Shown one piece after another: positions 12,686 to 24,120 of a DNA stretch of 64,000 bases. Position 1 is the stretch's first letter, and each line of letters opens with the position of its first letter. The stretch spans positions 186,001-250,000 of the forward strand of contig NW_017386001.1 in NCBI RefSeq assembly GCF_000237925.1, given 5' to 3'. A program made the translations under genes and the position numbers. The DNA comes from Schistosoma mansoni (lineage: Eukaryota; Platyhelminthes; Trematoda; Strigeidida; Schistosomatidae). The notes beneath the pieces were generated by a model. It saw only the letters and a program-made list of their open reading frames with translations, searched no databases and was not told the origin of the DNA.

Positions 12686-13366
12686 TACTTACTTACTTAC
12701 GTACGCCTGTTACCCCTTGTGGATGAGCATGGGCCGCTCACCAGCATTCGTCATCCAACCCTGTCCTCGGCAATCCTTTCCAGTTCGTTCCAGTTGTTAT
12801 TCATCCTTTTCATATCTGCTTCTATTTCCCAGCGTAATGTGTTCTTTGGCCTTCCTCTTTTCCGCTTACCTTCCGGATTCCAAGTTAGGGATTGCCTCGT
12901 GATGCAGTTCAGTGATTTCCTTAGTGTATGTCCGATCCACTTCCAACGTCTTTCCCTAATTTCCTCTTCAGCTGGAAGCTGGTTTGTCCTCTCCCATAAA
13001 GCGCTGTTGCTGATAGTATCCGACCAGTGAATGTTGAGTACTTGTACCTTCTTGACTATGGATGTAGTAGTTCTCCACGTTTCATCTCCGTACAGTGGAA
13101 CTGTGTTGACGTTCGTATTGAAGATTCTCACTTTGAAGTTAGTCGACAGTTATTTTGAGTTCCATATGTTCTTCAACTGTAGAAATGCTGCCCTTGCTTT
13201 GCCAATCCTCGCCTTTACATCTGCATCCGATCCTCCTTGTTTATCAACGATGCTTCCCAGGTACGTGAATGTTTCCACCTCTTCCAGGGTTTCACCATCA
13301 AGTGCGATTGGGTTGGTGTTCTCCGTGTTGTATTTGAGAATATTGCTTTGTCCTTTGTGTATGTTG
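12686..13366 (-). mobile_element. RTE/SR2-like LINE 3' end inside a NACHT intron
   Basis: Minus-strand C-terminal RTE module ([68 protein letters not shown]), long parts still open. It ends at the plus-strand CTTACTTACTTACG tail, the complement of (GTAA)n. It is in the same orientation as the host gene. Confidence 0.9.
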
Positions 13367-14296
13367 AATTATTTAGTATAAGGTGATAAATTGAAAACTT
13401 TAAGAAAAACCCCAGAGGATATTAAGACCCTTTCTCATATTTTAAGTCAACTTTTTAAAATGAAATCTGTAAGGTAGTTGAACTTAACTAAGACATTACT
13501 GATACCGTGACCGCTTGTTCACTGTTTGTCTTGAAACTTAATAATTTCTGATTTCATCCAAGGAGCAAAATTCTTACATTAAGGAGGATCTATTTCGTTA
13601 TTAGTAAGATTTGGTTTATTTATTAATCAAAGAAAATCTCATTCAAAAGCATTTTCTATCCACTTGACAATTACATACTGTCTAGCAGGGATTTTGATTA
13701 TTATAATGATGCATTTGATCATAACTAAAAGCCTCAAAAATTTCATTTTTGCTGTAGAATAAAAATGGACATAAACTGTATCCAGTTTGTTGTTTTGATT
13801 CAAAAGACTTCTAGCACAATGTTAAAACTATTGATAGTAAGGCTAGATATCATATACATAGTTTATTAATTAAACAGAAGAAAATCATAGGGTGATGCTA
13901 CCGGCTTTGCTTTTAAGGCCTTTTTCCTGGTAAATCATTTGTGAACTTCACAAGAAGCTAAAATCCCACTACTGAAGGCAACTCACTACAGCTATTCTCT
14001 GTTTCATTGTTTTACATAAGAATGATGACAAATACTTCCCAGAAGTCTTTAGTTCATTTCTCTCTCTCTAGTCTTAATTATGTTGTATATGCAAAACCTC
14101 ATGGAGGTTACCATTTGAGACTTTTAAGACATACCAAAATTAAGAAACGTAGAATCTCACTGGTTGGACTGTAAGAATTCCTTGTCAAATCGCTAAGTAA
14201 ATTATATTTTTCTTTTTAAAAAAATCCAAGTATAATTTGATCATTATCTGCACTTGGAGTTTCTCTACTTTATGTGCTAAAAGTATACACCAAAAA

Positions 14297-15026
14297 TGTT
14301 ATATCCCGTGGAGAATTATGAATAGTAACTTGAGTACTATTTATGGACCAATGTGATATGCATATTTCCTATTCTATAATTGTTAAGTAACTAAACTATT
14401 CATATTCGTGTTCCTCTTATTATAAGCTTTATTTTGACCTATGAACTATTACTATACGATTTACCATTCTTGAGTTATCTCCAGTCTATTAATTACTGTT
14501 CCTTCTATTCATAGCCACATATGGCCAGATCTTATACAAATGTTATTTTTTATTTTATGGTATGATGTGGTCTGTTTGGTTGGTGTATAAACTCAGTATG
14601 TTTGTGAATAATGATTCATATTGCAGAGGCTGTTATTGGTGTTCTGGACTTAACTGGCTAGGCTAGGCNNNNNNNNNNNNNNNNNNNNNNNNNNNNNNNN
14701 NNNNNNNNNNNNNNNNNNNNNNNNNNNNNNNNNNNNNNNNNNNNNNNNNNNNNNNNNNNNNNNNNNNNNNNNNNNNNNNNNNNNNNNNNNNNNNNNNNNN
14801 NNNNNNNNNNNNNNNNNNNNNNNNNNNNNNNNNNNNNNNNNNNNNNNNNNNNNNNNNNNNNNNNNNNNGGCTAGGCTAGGCAGAAAACAGTACTGACAAG
14901 TAATTAAGACTGCTCATACGGCTTTTGTGTATCATTGGGCGATCGATAAATCACTGCTCTCTAATTGGGCGGTCTTACAACATTCATATATCGAACAGGG
15001 CACGCAAGCACTCACATGTTATAACA
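14297..15026. mobile_element. LTR-like fossil (probable solo LTR), contains assembly gap
   Basis: Begins TGTTAT and ends ATAACA (6-bp inverted ends), flanked by AAAAA on both sides (14292-14296 and 15027-15031), which could be a 5-bp target duplication but is low complexity. It is colinear with 6859-7363. No internal genes adjoin, so it is read as a solo LTR of unassigned family. It sits 36 bp into the intron after the donor at 15063. Confidence 0.5.
14669..14868. other. Assembly gap, exactly 200 N
   Basis: A run of 200 N. The flanks carry the same 13-base word, GGCTAGGCTAGGC, at 14656-14668 and 14869-14881. This suggests a placeholder gap where two contig ends overlap, not 200 bp of missing sequence. 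Confidence 0.8.
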
Positions 15027-15062
15027 AAAAAGAAATATCAAATTCTTAGTAAAAACACTTAC

Positions 15063-16595
15063 CAAAGTTAAATCAAACCGATAAATCTGACCTAAACTTT
15101 TACATCCAATAAGTAAATTCTCTCCTCTAATATTTGCTTGAAATATAGCAGGTGCTAAAGGACACTTTATCCAAGCTAGTACATCATTCAATGTATTCTT
15201 TAATCGAACTTGAACAGAATTATTATTAATCTCTTTTAATTCATCTTGACTATTTTGTTGTTTTCTTTTCTTTTCTACACTAGTTTTAATTTGAATTGGC
15301 CATCTTGAAGGTCCAAAACAAATTCGATCATTTGGTAATATATAAAATGGTAATGGAACTTTAGATAATACACCACTAATTGGTTTTAAATTTGGTATAG
15401 AATAAACTGTTGCATAATCTTGACTTGTTGTATGTTTTTCATTATTTCCTTTTGGTTCACATTGTTTTATCAAGATACTAGATCGTGTAATACATAAAAT
15501 TTTTAATTGAATTGGATATGTAACAGATAGATTACCTTCAACACAACCTAATTCTAAATTAACAGCTAAAATTCCAGACTTTTTATTATCTAAATCATTT
15601 GTTGAATATGTTAAAAGAACCAGCTGATTTTGATGTACTGGCATATAAGCTTGATGAAATATATAATTAAGCCATTCACCAAGACTAAATGAACATGATT
15701 TAGTCAATGAGTTGACTTCCCACATATTGATTATCACTTCATTCTTATTTAAACAAGATTCAATATTAGATTGATTCATTCGACTCCATGTTAACGTAAA
15801 TAAAAATCTTGAATCCGATGAAATTGTTATGATTTCTTTCATTTCTTGTTTTTTTACATCATTGATTAATGAACAAAATCCTGTTTCATTATTTTTATAT
15901 TTAACATTTAATAATTCCGGTTGTAATGGTGGTGTATAACATATAGGTAATAATGGTAATAAACAATTTACTTTATTTGAATCACAATCAATACTATTTA
16001 ATAATTGACGACCAATATAGGCATAGTCAGTACTAATTAAATGTCCAATACGTCCAGCTAATTCAACATTTAATAATGTTGGTGCAATAGATAATTTTGA
16101 TGATAAATTACGTAATAAATTTAAAAGATACATAATTTCATCATTTGTTCTTAATTGATTTAATTGTCTTAAATAATAAAATTCTGTAATAACATCATTT
16201 GGTCTTAAACCTAATAATAATTTACCTAATATAAAATCATATGAAAATATAACATGCTTCAATAGATCTTGTACATTATCTGAACCTAATTGTAATAATT
16301 GATAAGGTAGTTCTGTTAAACGACGTGCATTACATATATAATGTTTATTATAAGTTCCTATAACTATATCAGTATTCAATTTTATTGATTTATTCATTGA
16401 TAACCAATAATACATTGTATGAAATGAATCTTCATTATGTTCTATATTATTATTATTAGTAGTAGTATTGGTTCTTATTTCATATGAATGATCAATTTGT
16501 TTTGTATGTTGTTCATAATCATCTTGTTCATTATTATAACCTAACCAATAATTTGTTAAATATTTATGAAATATAAATTCTTTTAATATTATATC

Positions 16596-16639
<44 letters not shown>

Positions 16640-17729
16640 TAATATTGATTATATTATTAATATTGTAACCCCAAAATAATAATACCCCTTTACGATATGA
16701 TTCACAATTAAATGTAATTAATAAACGATTATCTGTATAAATAAATAATAAATAATTTTTTATATTATATATTGATGAATAAATTAATTTCAATAAACAA
16801 CCAATAGGAAATGATTGTATTGAATTTAATTGATTTAATTGTTTTCTTATTTTAATAATATTTAAATCATTTTGTAATATATGAATTAATTCATTAAATG
16901 TTAAACCATAACGTGAACATGCTATATATGGCATAAAACGTAATAATTCAATAATCAATAAATTTTCTTGTTTTAATATTGTATAAATTTGTTTTAAACG
17001 TAATTGAAATAAATTAATTAAATCATTTGGATAATGATTAGGTGAATTAATATGTATTTGAGTAGTATATTTAGTAGTTAATATATCAGCTAATAATTTT
17101 ATATAATTTGGTGTAATATTTTTTTGTATATTTAATTTTGTTAATTCTTCACTGATATTATTTGATTGAAAATTTATACTACTTTTTTCTTTGTTAGTAG
17201 TATAAATTTTATTATAATTTTTTTCAATGGATTTGAATAAAATTCCATTTAAATTATTATGTATTTGTAAATAGGACAATAAATTAATACAACAACCATC
17301 ACCAAAATGTTTATTAAATCCTTTTATAATTTTTTCTGAATTAGTTGTTATTAATAAACGTATATAATGATTAGGTAATTCAATTGGTAACCATTGAAAC
17401 ATTTGTACATGTTCATCTGGATATAAATATTCAATATCATCAATTAATATAAGTATTGGTTTTAATGGATTAGCATATGATAACATTGTATTTAATAAAC
17501 GAACAGCTTCAGCATATTCACATAATGATTTAATATTTTGATTATTTATATTAAATTTCATTATTAATTGTTCAATTATTTGTATTAAAACTGATTGTAA
17601 TGATGTTGATAAAAATGTTCGACCAATACAACATATAATTATAATTGGTTCTATGTTAGATTGTGATGTAGTTAAATTAGTTGAATTTGATACTACTTGA
17701 TTATTTGTTTCGGATTTTGAGTGAATATG
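15063..17729 (-). CDS. NACHT-domain protein, central exon with Walker B
   Basis: A 2,667-bp exon (889 codons, phase 0 at both ends) between acceptor GGATTACAG (17730 up) and donor GTAAGT (15062 down). The first residues continue the NACHT fold: IIIICCIGRTFLSTSLQSVL (sensor-like GTSxxS position). The Walker B block LILIDDIEYLYPDE follows, then WLPIELPNHYIRLLITTNSE, which is the arrangement seen in NWD1, NPHP3 and TEP1-type NACHT proteins. The middle is helical and Asn-rich, with runs of six or seven N encoded by ATT/TTA repeats. The last third has strands (FLFTLTWSRM, VIINMWEVNSL) consistent with the start of a propeller. Family role: NTP-driven scaffold or signalling ATPase in the cytoplasm. 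The specific function here is unknown. Confidence 0.88.
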
Positions 17730-17767
17730 CTGTAATCCAATGAAAATTTAGGAAAAAAAAGTCAATA

Positions 17768-18056
17768 TCAGAAGGAGTTTTGTGGATATTATAGTAATTT
17801 TAATAGTTGAGATCATGAGCCATTTGAAGTTAGACATTAACACCGTTGGCTGCCGGCTCAGTGTTATAGAGGTTAAGCGCTCGCGCGTGAGACTGATAGG
17901 TACTAGGTTCGGATACTGTGAGCGGGATGCTGAGGAGTCCCATACCAGGTCGAAATGGCCGTCCAGTGCTTCTAGGTTTTTCATGGTGGTCTAGCTTCAA
18001 GTGGCCTATGAATTAAATTATTAAAATACTATAATATCCGCAAAACCATTCCCTGA
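17768..18056 (+). repeat. SINE family B copy with inverted terminal sequences
   Basis: tRNA-like head around 17858-17920 (GGCTCAGTGTTATAGAGG, AGGTTCGGAT). Ribozyme core CTGAGGAGTCCC is present, but the 5' side of stem I is deleted and the core 3' part reads GTCGAAATGG, so folding is doubtful. Its first 60 bp (GGAGTTTTGTGGATATTATA) are the reverse complement of its last 60 bp. Confidence 0.8.
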
Positions 18057-18357
18057 TTATTTGAATTAAATTATAGTTCTGTGTTAAATTATTAAAATCA
18101 GTTAGCAGAAGTCTGCTGTTTCAAACAAATTTTCCTACTAATTAATTTATACCAAGAAAAACATCATAGCGAATTAACATAAATCTACTTTAATTTTTTG
18201 ATTCCTCATCAGCTTCTTATAACTTGAACACATTAGTATTATTCAATAACAATCCGTGTATATAGTTCATATCATTATATTGGAAATGTTCTCATCGATC
18301 AAGAATAATACAACATAAGTATGTATGAGAGAGGTTGAAACTAAGAGATCAAATAAT

Positions 18358-18647
18358 CGACGATACTATCATTTGTGGACGAACCGATCAAATTTAAGAT
18401 AAGATGTTTTGGATTTCGACGCGAAATTCAGTGATCCATTCAGTTAAATAGAGTTTTAAGATTATAGCTGATGTTATTTCTTAATGAAAACCCTAAATCT
18501 AATTCCTAACACTAACCATCAACTGTAAATCAAATTTTTAATCTTTCACACTGCTGTATAACCCTTATTTAGTCTTAGTTAGTAGATGGACATTCTCAAG
18601 GTCATTTAAGCGTTGCTCAAAGGTCGTTAATAGATTATAGTCCCGCT
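18358..18647 (-). mobile_element. Short Merlin-type MITE (about 290 bp), diverged
   Basis: Ends resemble the Merlin inverted repeats (ATTTGTGGACGAACC and GGTCGTTAATAGATTATAG). The interior is homologous, in reverse orientation, to 48819-49085 (shared AGGGTTT and GAATTTCGC landmarks). No transposase remains. Target duplication unclear. Confidence 0.6.
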
Positions 18648-19747
18648 AATTTATTTTCAATAGTTTAATCTTTTATTACTTATTTGATAGTGGGCATGAA
18701 ATTAAGATTTCAGGGTTGCTTATAACATCTTCTAACTTACTACTTTTCGCCGAAGCCATCTTTATCAAAAGGCTTAAATTAGATTTTCGCATTCAAAAAG
18801 ATACTGTTGTTACTTGCAACTCGCCCTGGTGACCTCTGTTTCCAAAGTGTTATTCTCTAGTAGCTTTCCATTTATAACGAGATAATTCATTTTCTTCAAA
18901 CCTTGTTTATTTTTATCTGAGCTTCACTCCCTTCAAGCTTAGAATCAGTCCTTTTCTTTTTTCATCACGTAACTTTTAATACTGATTTTTTTCCAGTAAT
19001 TTGTCTCTATATGCTTTGTAGATCCTTTTTTTGAGAATTTCTATATTATTTAACGTCTGAATATTCAATTATCATTTTAACATCTTTCATAAATCTTTCA
19101 TACTCATTCCCGTTGTATTATTCTTCATTGATGTGAACATTTCCAATATTGTGATATAAGGTATGTATACAGATTTTAATTGTGATACGTCTTGTTAGTT
19201 GAACGCTATATTCGGATCCTAAGCTAGTTTCGTAACCCCCGAGCTAGAACTATACAGCGACTTGAAGACGAAAGAAAAGGCACAAAATATGTGGGAAGCA
19301 CTTTACTCCAAGGTTCGTTTTATGTACAGAAAATATAGGATTTTTGTAGTATTTTAAAGTCCTTGGGTTTTTACTAAAAATTCTAGAATACTGCTGGACA
19401 TAGTAGCAGTGTATTAATCAGCTAATCAGAATCTCTACATGTGACTTTTCATTTTCGCTATGTTACTAACATAACTTCTAACCAAACGCTGATTGGATAA
19501 AATGCTGCTTAATGTTTCATGAGCTTGTCATGTCGATTGCGAGAAATTTGCAGGATAATCCCAACATATTGACTAGTGCTATTATGTTTAGATAGAAAGC
19601 AACTGATGAGTAACTATAAAATGAAATGTATCAACGTTCTTTTGCTATATATTATTTTTTCTTATGTTGTTTGAAAGTCTCCTAGTTATATTACACGCTC
19701 TGTTGATCGTTATGTAAAGTAAGTTTTATTGAGGAAATTATACTTCA

Positions 19748-20070
19748 AATCAGATCTCAGCGGAGGAAGAAATCACGAAGAAGCTCTGGAAGTGAATACG
19801 ACACAAATTGAGCGAATTCCCCAACTGCGTCACAAGGCAAGCCCTCAAGTGGAATTGTGAATGCCAAAGGAAAAGAGGAAGATCAAAGAACATATTACGC
19901 CGAAACATGGAGAGAGACATGAGAAGAATGAACAAGAATTGGATAGAACTAGAAAGGAAGGCTCAGGACAGAGTGGGTCTGAGAATGCTGGTTGGCGGTC
20001 TATGCTCCATTGGAAGTAACAGGCGTAAGTAAGTAAGTAAGTGAGAAAGTAAGTAAATAAGTAAGTATCC
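19748..20070 (+). mobile_element. RTE/SR2-like LINE 3' end with (GTAA)n tail
   Basis: Codes the last RTE residues ([50 protein letters not shown]) and ends in AACAGGCGTAAGTAAGTAAG with a long imperfect (GTAA)n microsatellite, the usual RTE 3' end. Confidence 0.88.
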
Positions 20071-20228
20071 TTCAATAAATAAACCTATTCATTTTAATGT
20101 ACTGGTCAGAAAATGTACTACCACACCATCTGAACGGCAGTCAATATCATTCTAAAAGTGAATTAAATGTACATATTATTTAAATGATAGGTTTAATGAA
20201 TATTGACTGATAAACATATTATTTACAT

Positions 20229-20750
20229 TGTCTTCAAAATAAATTGATTACATTATTATTATTATTATTATCTCAGCATGGATACAGAAGTCTCGACTAG
20301 CTTTCGTTAACTTGCATCATTTATGACGTAGGCGAGATATCCGTCTACCAACCAAAGGACGGGTTTACTGTGCATCAGTTCATTCCGTCCTACTTTATGG
20401 CAGTGAAACATGGCCAATAATAGTAGAGGATATTAGTAGGCTACTAGTATTCGATCATAGGTGTCTTCGAAACATTGCTCGTATATCCTGGGACCACCGA
20501 GTAAGTAATGCAGTTGTTAGGAAACGGGTACTAGGGTAAGAATGACAAACCAATTGATGAAGTAGTAAAATTTTATCAGTTGAGATGACTGGGACACGTT
20601 TTACGTATGTCCAACCACCGACTGCCCCGACGTGCAATGTTTTATGGTATAGGGGAAGCCAGACCAAAACATGGCATAAATCCATGAAGTCACTAACAAG
20701 TGGACTGAGCCATGTTGGCAGGTGTCTTCAAGATAAATTGACTACATCAT
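20229..20750 (+). mobile_element. Second LINE family, 3' fragment flanked by 28-bp direct repeats
   Basis: About 20300-20700 codes a decayed RT C-terminal region: RDIRLPTKGRVYCA, SVLLYGSETWP, LLVFDHRCLRNIARISWDHR. It continues in the ATGGCATAAATCCATGAAGT tail block shared with 41331-41755. Both sides carry TGTCTTCAAAATAAATTGAT-type sequence (20229-20256 and 20723-20750, about 24 of 28 identical), a likely aged target-site duplication. Confidence 0.7.
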
Positions 20751-20764
20751 AATCAAAATGTTAC

Positions 20765-20769
<5 letters not shown>

Positions 20770-20797
<28 letters not shown>
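20770..20797. repeat. (TA)n microsatellite beside a splice donor
   Basis: Uninterrupted TA dinucleotides beginning about 12 nt inside the NACHT intron, just after donor GTTAGT at 20808. Confidence 0.95.
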
Positions 20798-20801
<4 letters not shown>

Positions 20802-20808
20802 AACTAAC

Positions 20809-21728
20809 CTTAAAATAATTAACTGTCCATCTTAATAAACTAGTTTTACCACATCCTGGTGGTCCATATATTAATCCTGGTAGCTTTGAATTACTTGTTA
20901 AATAATTTTTTATAATACTGATTTCACGATGATATAATTCATTCATTGATTGATCATTCCAATTATAATTACTTTCGTTATTATTATTATTATTATCATT
21001 ATTATTATTATCATTATCTATTATATAATGATTATAATGATGTTCTGATTGAATATTTAATTCATTAGTTGGATACATTAATAAATTATAATGAGTTTCA
21101 GCTTCAATTTCATTGGTTAATTGTAATTGATTATTATAAAATTTTATTTGTTTATTAAATAAATTTTTAATAAAATTTTTTATTAATTTAATAATTTGTT
21201 TAATAAATATAATTAAATAATCAATATATGTTATATTATTATTATTATGAGTAGTATGATTATTAGTAGTATGATTATTAGTAGTATGATTAGATTGTTT
21301 CATTTTTAAACGAATTTTTGTTAATAATAATTTTTCTGTATCTAATTTTGTATAAATATCATTTATTTTTAATGATAAATTAGTGAAATAATTTAATATA
21401 TGAATAGGTATTATAAATTTCATTATTTGTTCTTTATGAATTAATTTTTTTAATTTATTATTGATTATATTATAACAATGATTTATTGATTTTGGATTAG
21501 GTATTAATTGATCAATATTATTGATTGATGATTTATTGATTTCTATAGAATCAATAAGATCATCAAATAAAATATGTTTATTATGAATTGTTTTTGTCAT
21601 ATTATAGATTTCTTTTAAATTATTAATTGAATGAATATTATTAAGACCTTGAATATGACGTTCTATTAATAGGCTGTTTTTAGCTAAATCTGGATCTTTT
21701 TCAATGAGTTTTGTATAACGTTCAATAT
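20809..21728 (-). CDS. NACHT-domain protein, exon with Walker A (P-loop)
   Basis: A 920-bp exon ending at donor AAG|GTTAGT in phase 0. The probable acceptor is TTTGCATCAAG at 21729-21739, giving two leading bases. About 306 residues: helical N-terminal part (DIERYTKLIEKDPDLAKNSL), a lysine/asparagine-rich low-complexity middle with short TTNNH repeats, then YHREISIIKNYL and the P-loop GLIYGPPGCGKTSLLRW at the very end. This is the usual order leading into a NACHT NTPase (the region before the P-loop carries the YHRE-type helix). The exon joins in phase to the Walker B exon at 17729. Upstream exons, which in NWD1/TEP1-like proteins can include a DUF4062 domain, were not found in the window. 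Confidence 0.85.
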
Positions 21729-21817
21729 CTTGATGCAAAGAAAGATTTTGTGAAATAAATAATTAAAATTGAATAAATATGAATCATTGAAATTTAATAA
21801 GAAAAATTTATTTTCAA

Positions 21818-22607
21818 TAGTGAATGGCGGGACTATAATTTATGGACGACCATTTGAACAAATATAAAATAACCTTGAGAAGTGCTAGCCAATCAGGAAA
21901 CAATTAGTACCGAGTAAAAATACATTATGCAAAACCAAAGAATTAGAGTCGAAGCACTTCTTCCATATGGTTCAAAATTCCTGTTAAGGTTAGAAAGAGG
22001 GTCAAAGGTTCTCAAATCGTAATGCATAAAGTAGAGGAACTCATCCCCATGGATCTATAATAGTCGGTCTCTCGAGTCATGATAAGATCACAGAAACCCT
22101 ATCAGCCTCGACCACATAGCTTCAGTATTGATTATGTGTACCCCGGTTGTGTAAGTTTATCATTTTTATTATGGACATGTCCTTACAATACTCCTAACAC
22201 TGAACAGCCGAATTTTCCATAAAATCTGCGATTAAATCAGCCAATGTTACTGGTGCTTTTATTATACAGTTTGCGGCAATTATTATAATATGCCTTAGTC
22301 TCAATCTGGATCGAGTGAAAAAGGTTCCCATTCTAGCAAACATCTTCCTCCAACATATGTTACAACGAAGGACAACATCACGGTAGTCTGCACATGGTCT
22401 ACGAGTCATTTAATTACCGCAATTACGAGTAAAGGAACTTTTTAGAAGTCCCATTTATTGTAGCTGCTTAATTGTTAAGTCTACTCTAAAAACCTCTGTG
22501 AACCGATTGTACATGAACATCAGGTACTGAAATTGACACTGTGACCTTGAAATCTCTCAAACGCTTCTGATTGGCTCGTCGATAAATTATAGACTCGCTT
22601 AGTGAGC
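21818..22607 (-). mobile_element. Merlin-type non-autonomous transposon, best transposase remnant
   Basis: Element 21826-22599 (774 bp) with inverted ends (GGCGGGACTATAATTTATGG and its partner). The flanks TAGTGAAT and TAGTGAGC match at 6 of 8 bases. On the minus strand 22409-22194 it codes a cysteine pair in LRCNICWRKM, then RMGTFFTRSRLRLRH and a helical LADLIADFMENSA, the N-terminal portion of an IS1016/ISXO2-like transposase. The DDE half is absent. It lies immediately upstream (5') of the first detected NACHT exon. Confidence 0.82.
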
Positions 22608-22609
22608 TT

Positions 22610-23630
22610 ACATGAATTTGGTAAATCTAAGTCATTTACTAAAAAGGCAAATAATTATTTGTTTTAAAGTATTTATTTTTATTTTCTTATTTATGTAACT
22701 TTGACCCTTAGCTAGGAGAATTTACTCTGAAATTAAATGATCCAGTAGTGAATATTTCAATATTTCACTAATCGATTAAATATTCTGAAGTATTGTTTCT
22801 ATAGTGAATTTAATAAATCAGGAGTCTATCTGTTAATGTATCCAAGTTTAATCGATCTGGAAAAATAAGAATTCTATTATTTATATCATTGATTTAATAC
22901 GGTTCTCTTAATGACTACTTGAAGTAATTACAAGTAGTAATAAATAAATTTCAAAAGATTATGTTGCAATCATTAAATCTTTTAAAAATTCATGCTTCCT
23001 ATATGTATGGCTAACACTTGTAAAGTATGTTTTTTTTCAAAGATCATATAAATTCTTTTCATTTTAGTTAACGGTGTTCTGTTTTTTTTTCAAACCCCTT
23101 TTATTAACCCATAGATTGTCGATAACTGTTGAACAGCGATAGAAATAGTAACGGACATCATGATGTACATCGTAGTTAGTAAATAACTGAGCCTATCATT
23201 TTTAGATATACTATTTGAAAAATTGAAGTTATATTCCATAGAAACATTCAGAAGTATAACTAAACTATTCATAGCATTTATCATAGAAATTTAAGCATAA
23301 ATCTTTCATTCCGGAATGTCACTGAACGTATCCTGCAATTTGCTTGGTGCATTGATAGATGTCATCCAAAGTTCTTTAAAGAATAAAAATATTGGCATCA
23401 AACAGCTTATGTCAGTAATATTTACATGATTTAGTTACTTTTTAAAGCATTTTTTCGAATCATTCACTTTTTCGTTATAAAGTTTGTTCTCATTGATTAT
23501 TCTTTTTGCTTTTATGCATTTCATTAGAACATAGTTTAACCATTAGGTAATTTTTTGTTCAGAAAACGTATGGATAAATGACTTTCTTTCTCATACTCTT
23601 GCTTGTCTATGATTCAATATCTCTTTATTA
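22610..23630. other. AT-rich stretch, no gene seen
   Basis: No splice-bounded coding segment recognised; this is where missing 5' exons of the NACHT gene could hide, but none is supported. Confidence 0.4.
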
Positions 23631-23635
23631 TTCAT

Positions 23636-23792
23636 CCTTACTTACTTACTTACTTACTTACTTACGCCTTTTACCCCTCGTGTACGAGCATAGGCCGCAC
23701 ACCAGTATTCTCAATCTAACCCTGTCCTGGGCAATCCTTTCCTGTTTTTATTCATCCTTTTCATATCTGCTACTATTTCCCGGCGTAATGTG
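23636..23792 (-). mobile_element. RTE/SR2-like LINE 3' tail, minus strand
   Basis: Starts with a (TTAC)n run, complement of the (GTAA)n tail, followed by the GCATAGGCCGCACACCAG block found in the other copies. Only about 120 bp of coding part is left. Confidence 0.85.
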
Positions 23793-23912
23793 TTTTATTA
23801 TTCATCCGATTCTCATAAAATTAATAGATAATTACTTTCCAGAGTAAATTGTAATTTCCTCATGATTCAAAGTCAATTCACTGGTAATTTTTCACTTACT
23901 CAATCAAGATAA

Positions 23913-24120
23913 AATGGCGGTTGGAGGTAGTCAACAGGAAACCTTGGACCGAGGTTTCGTGCTACTTGGCACTCGTGAGCAATCTTAAGGCAACCTATGC
24001 TGATGGTCTGGATAGCCCAGTGGTGACTTCTCTGACTGTGAAACTGGGTGACACGGGGTCGAATCTGTCAGGGAGCATCAGTTCTCTCAAGATTACACAA
24101 CATACTCATGGCTGATATGA
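23913..24120 (+). repeat. SINE family C copy (tRNA-like module in plus orientation)
   Basis: Leader GGTTGGAGGTAGTCAACAGG, then GGTTTCGTGCTACTTGGCAC (complement of a hammerhead-like core, here with CTCACGAG instead of CTGACGAG). It is followed by a tRNA-like region GGATAGCCCAGTGG with B-box-like GGGTCGAATCT. The tRNA-like module is inverted relative to the copy at 28413-28690. Confidence 0.75.

Larger units (their letters stand above)
12570..15062 (-). other. Intron of the NACHT gene, filled with repeats
   Basis: Bounded by donor GTAAGT at 15062 (reading minus) and acceptor TTAG at 12570. It contains an RTE LINE tail (12686-13366), about 900 bp of unassigned AT-rich sequence, an LTR-like fossil (14297-15026) and an assembly gap. 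Phases on both sides are 0. Confidence 0.75.
17730..20808 (-). other. Intron of the NACHT gene
   Basis: Lies between donor GTTAGT at 20808 (minus) and the acceptor at 17730. It holds a SINE B copy, a short Merlin-type MITE, an RTE tail, a second LINE family fragment and a (TA)n tract starting about 12 bp inside the intron. About 18.7-19.7 kb shows no recognised feature. Confidence 0.75.
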
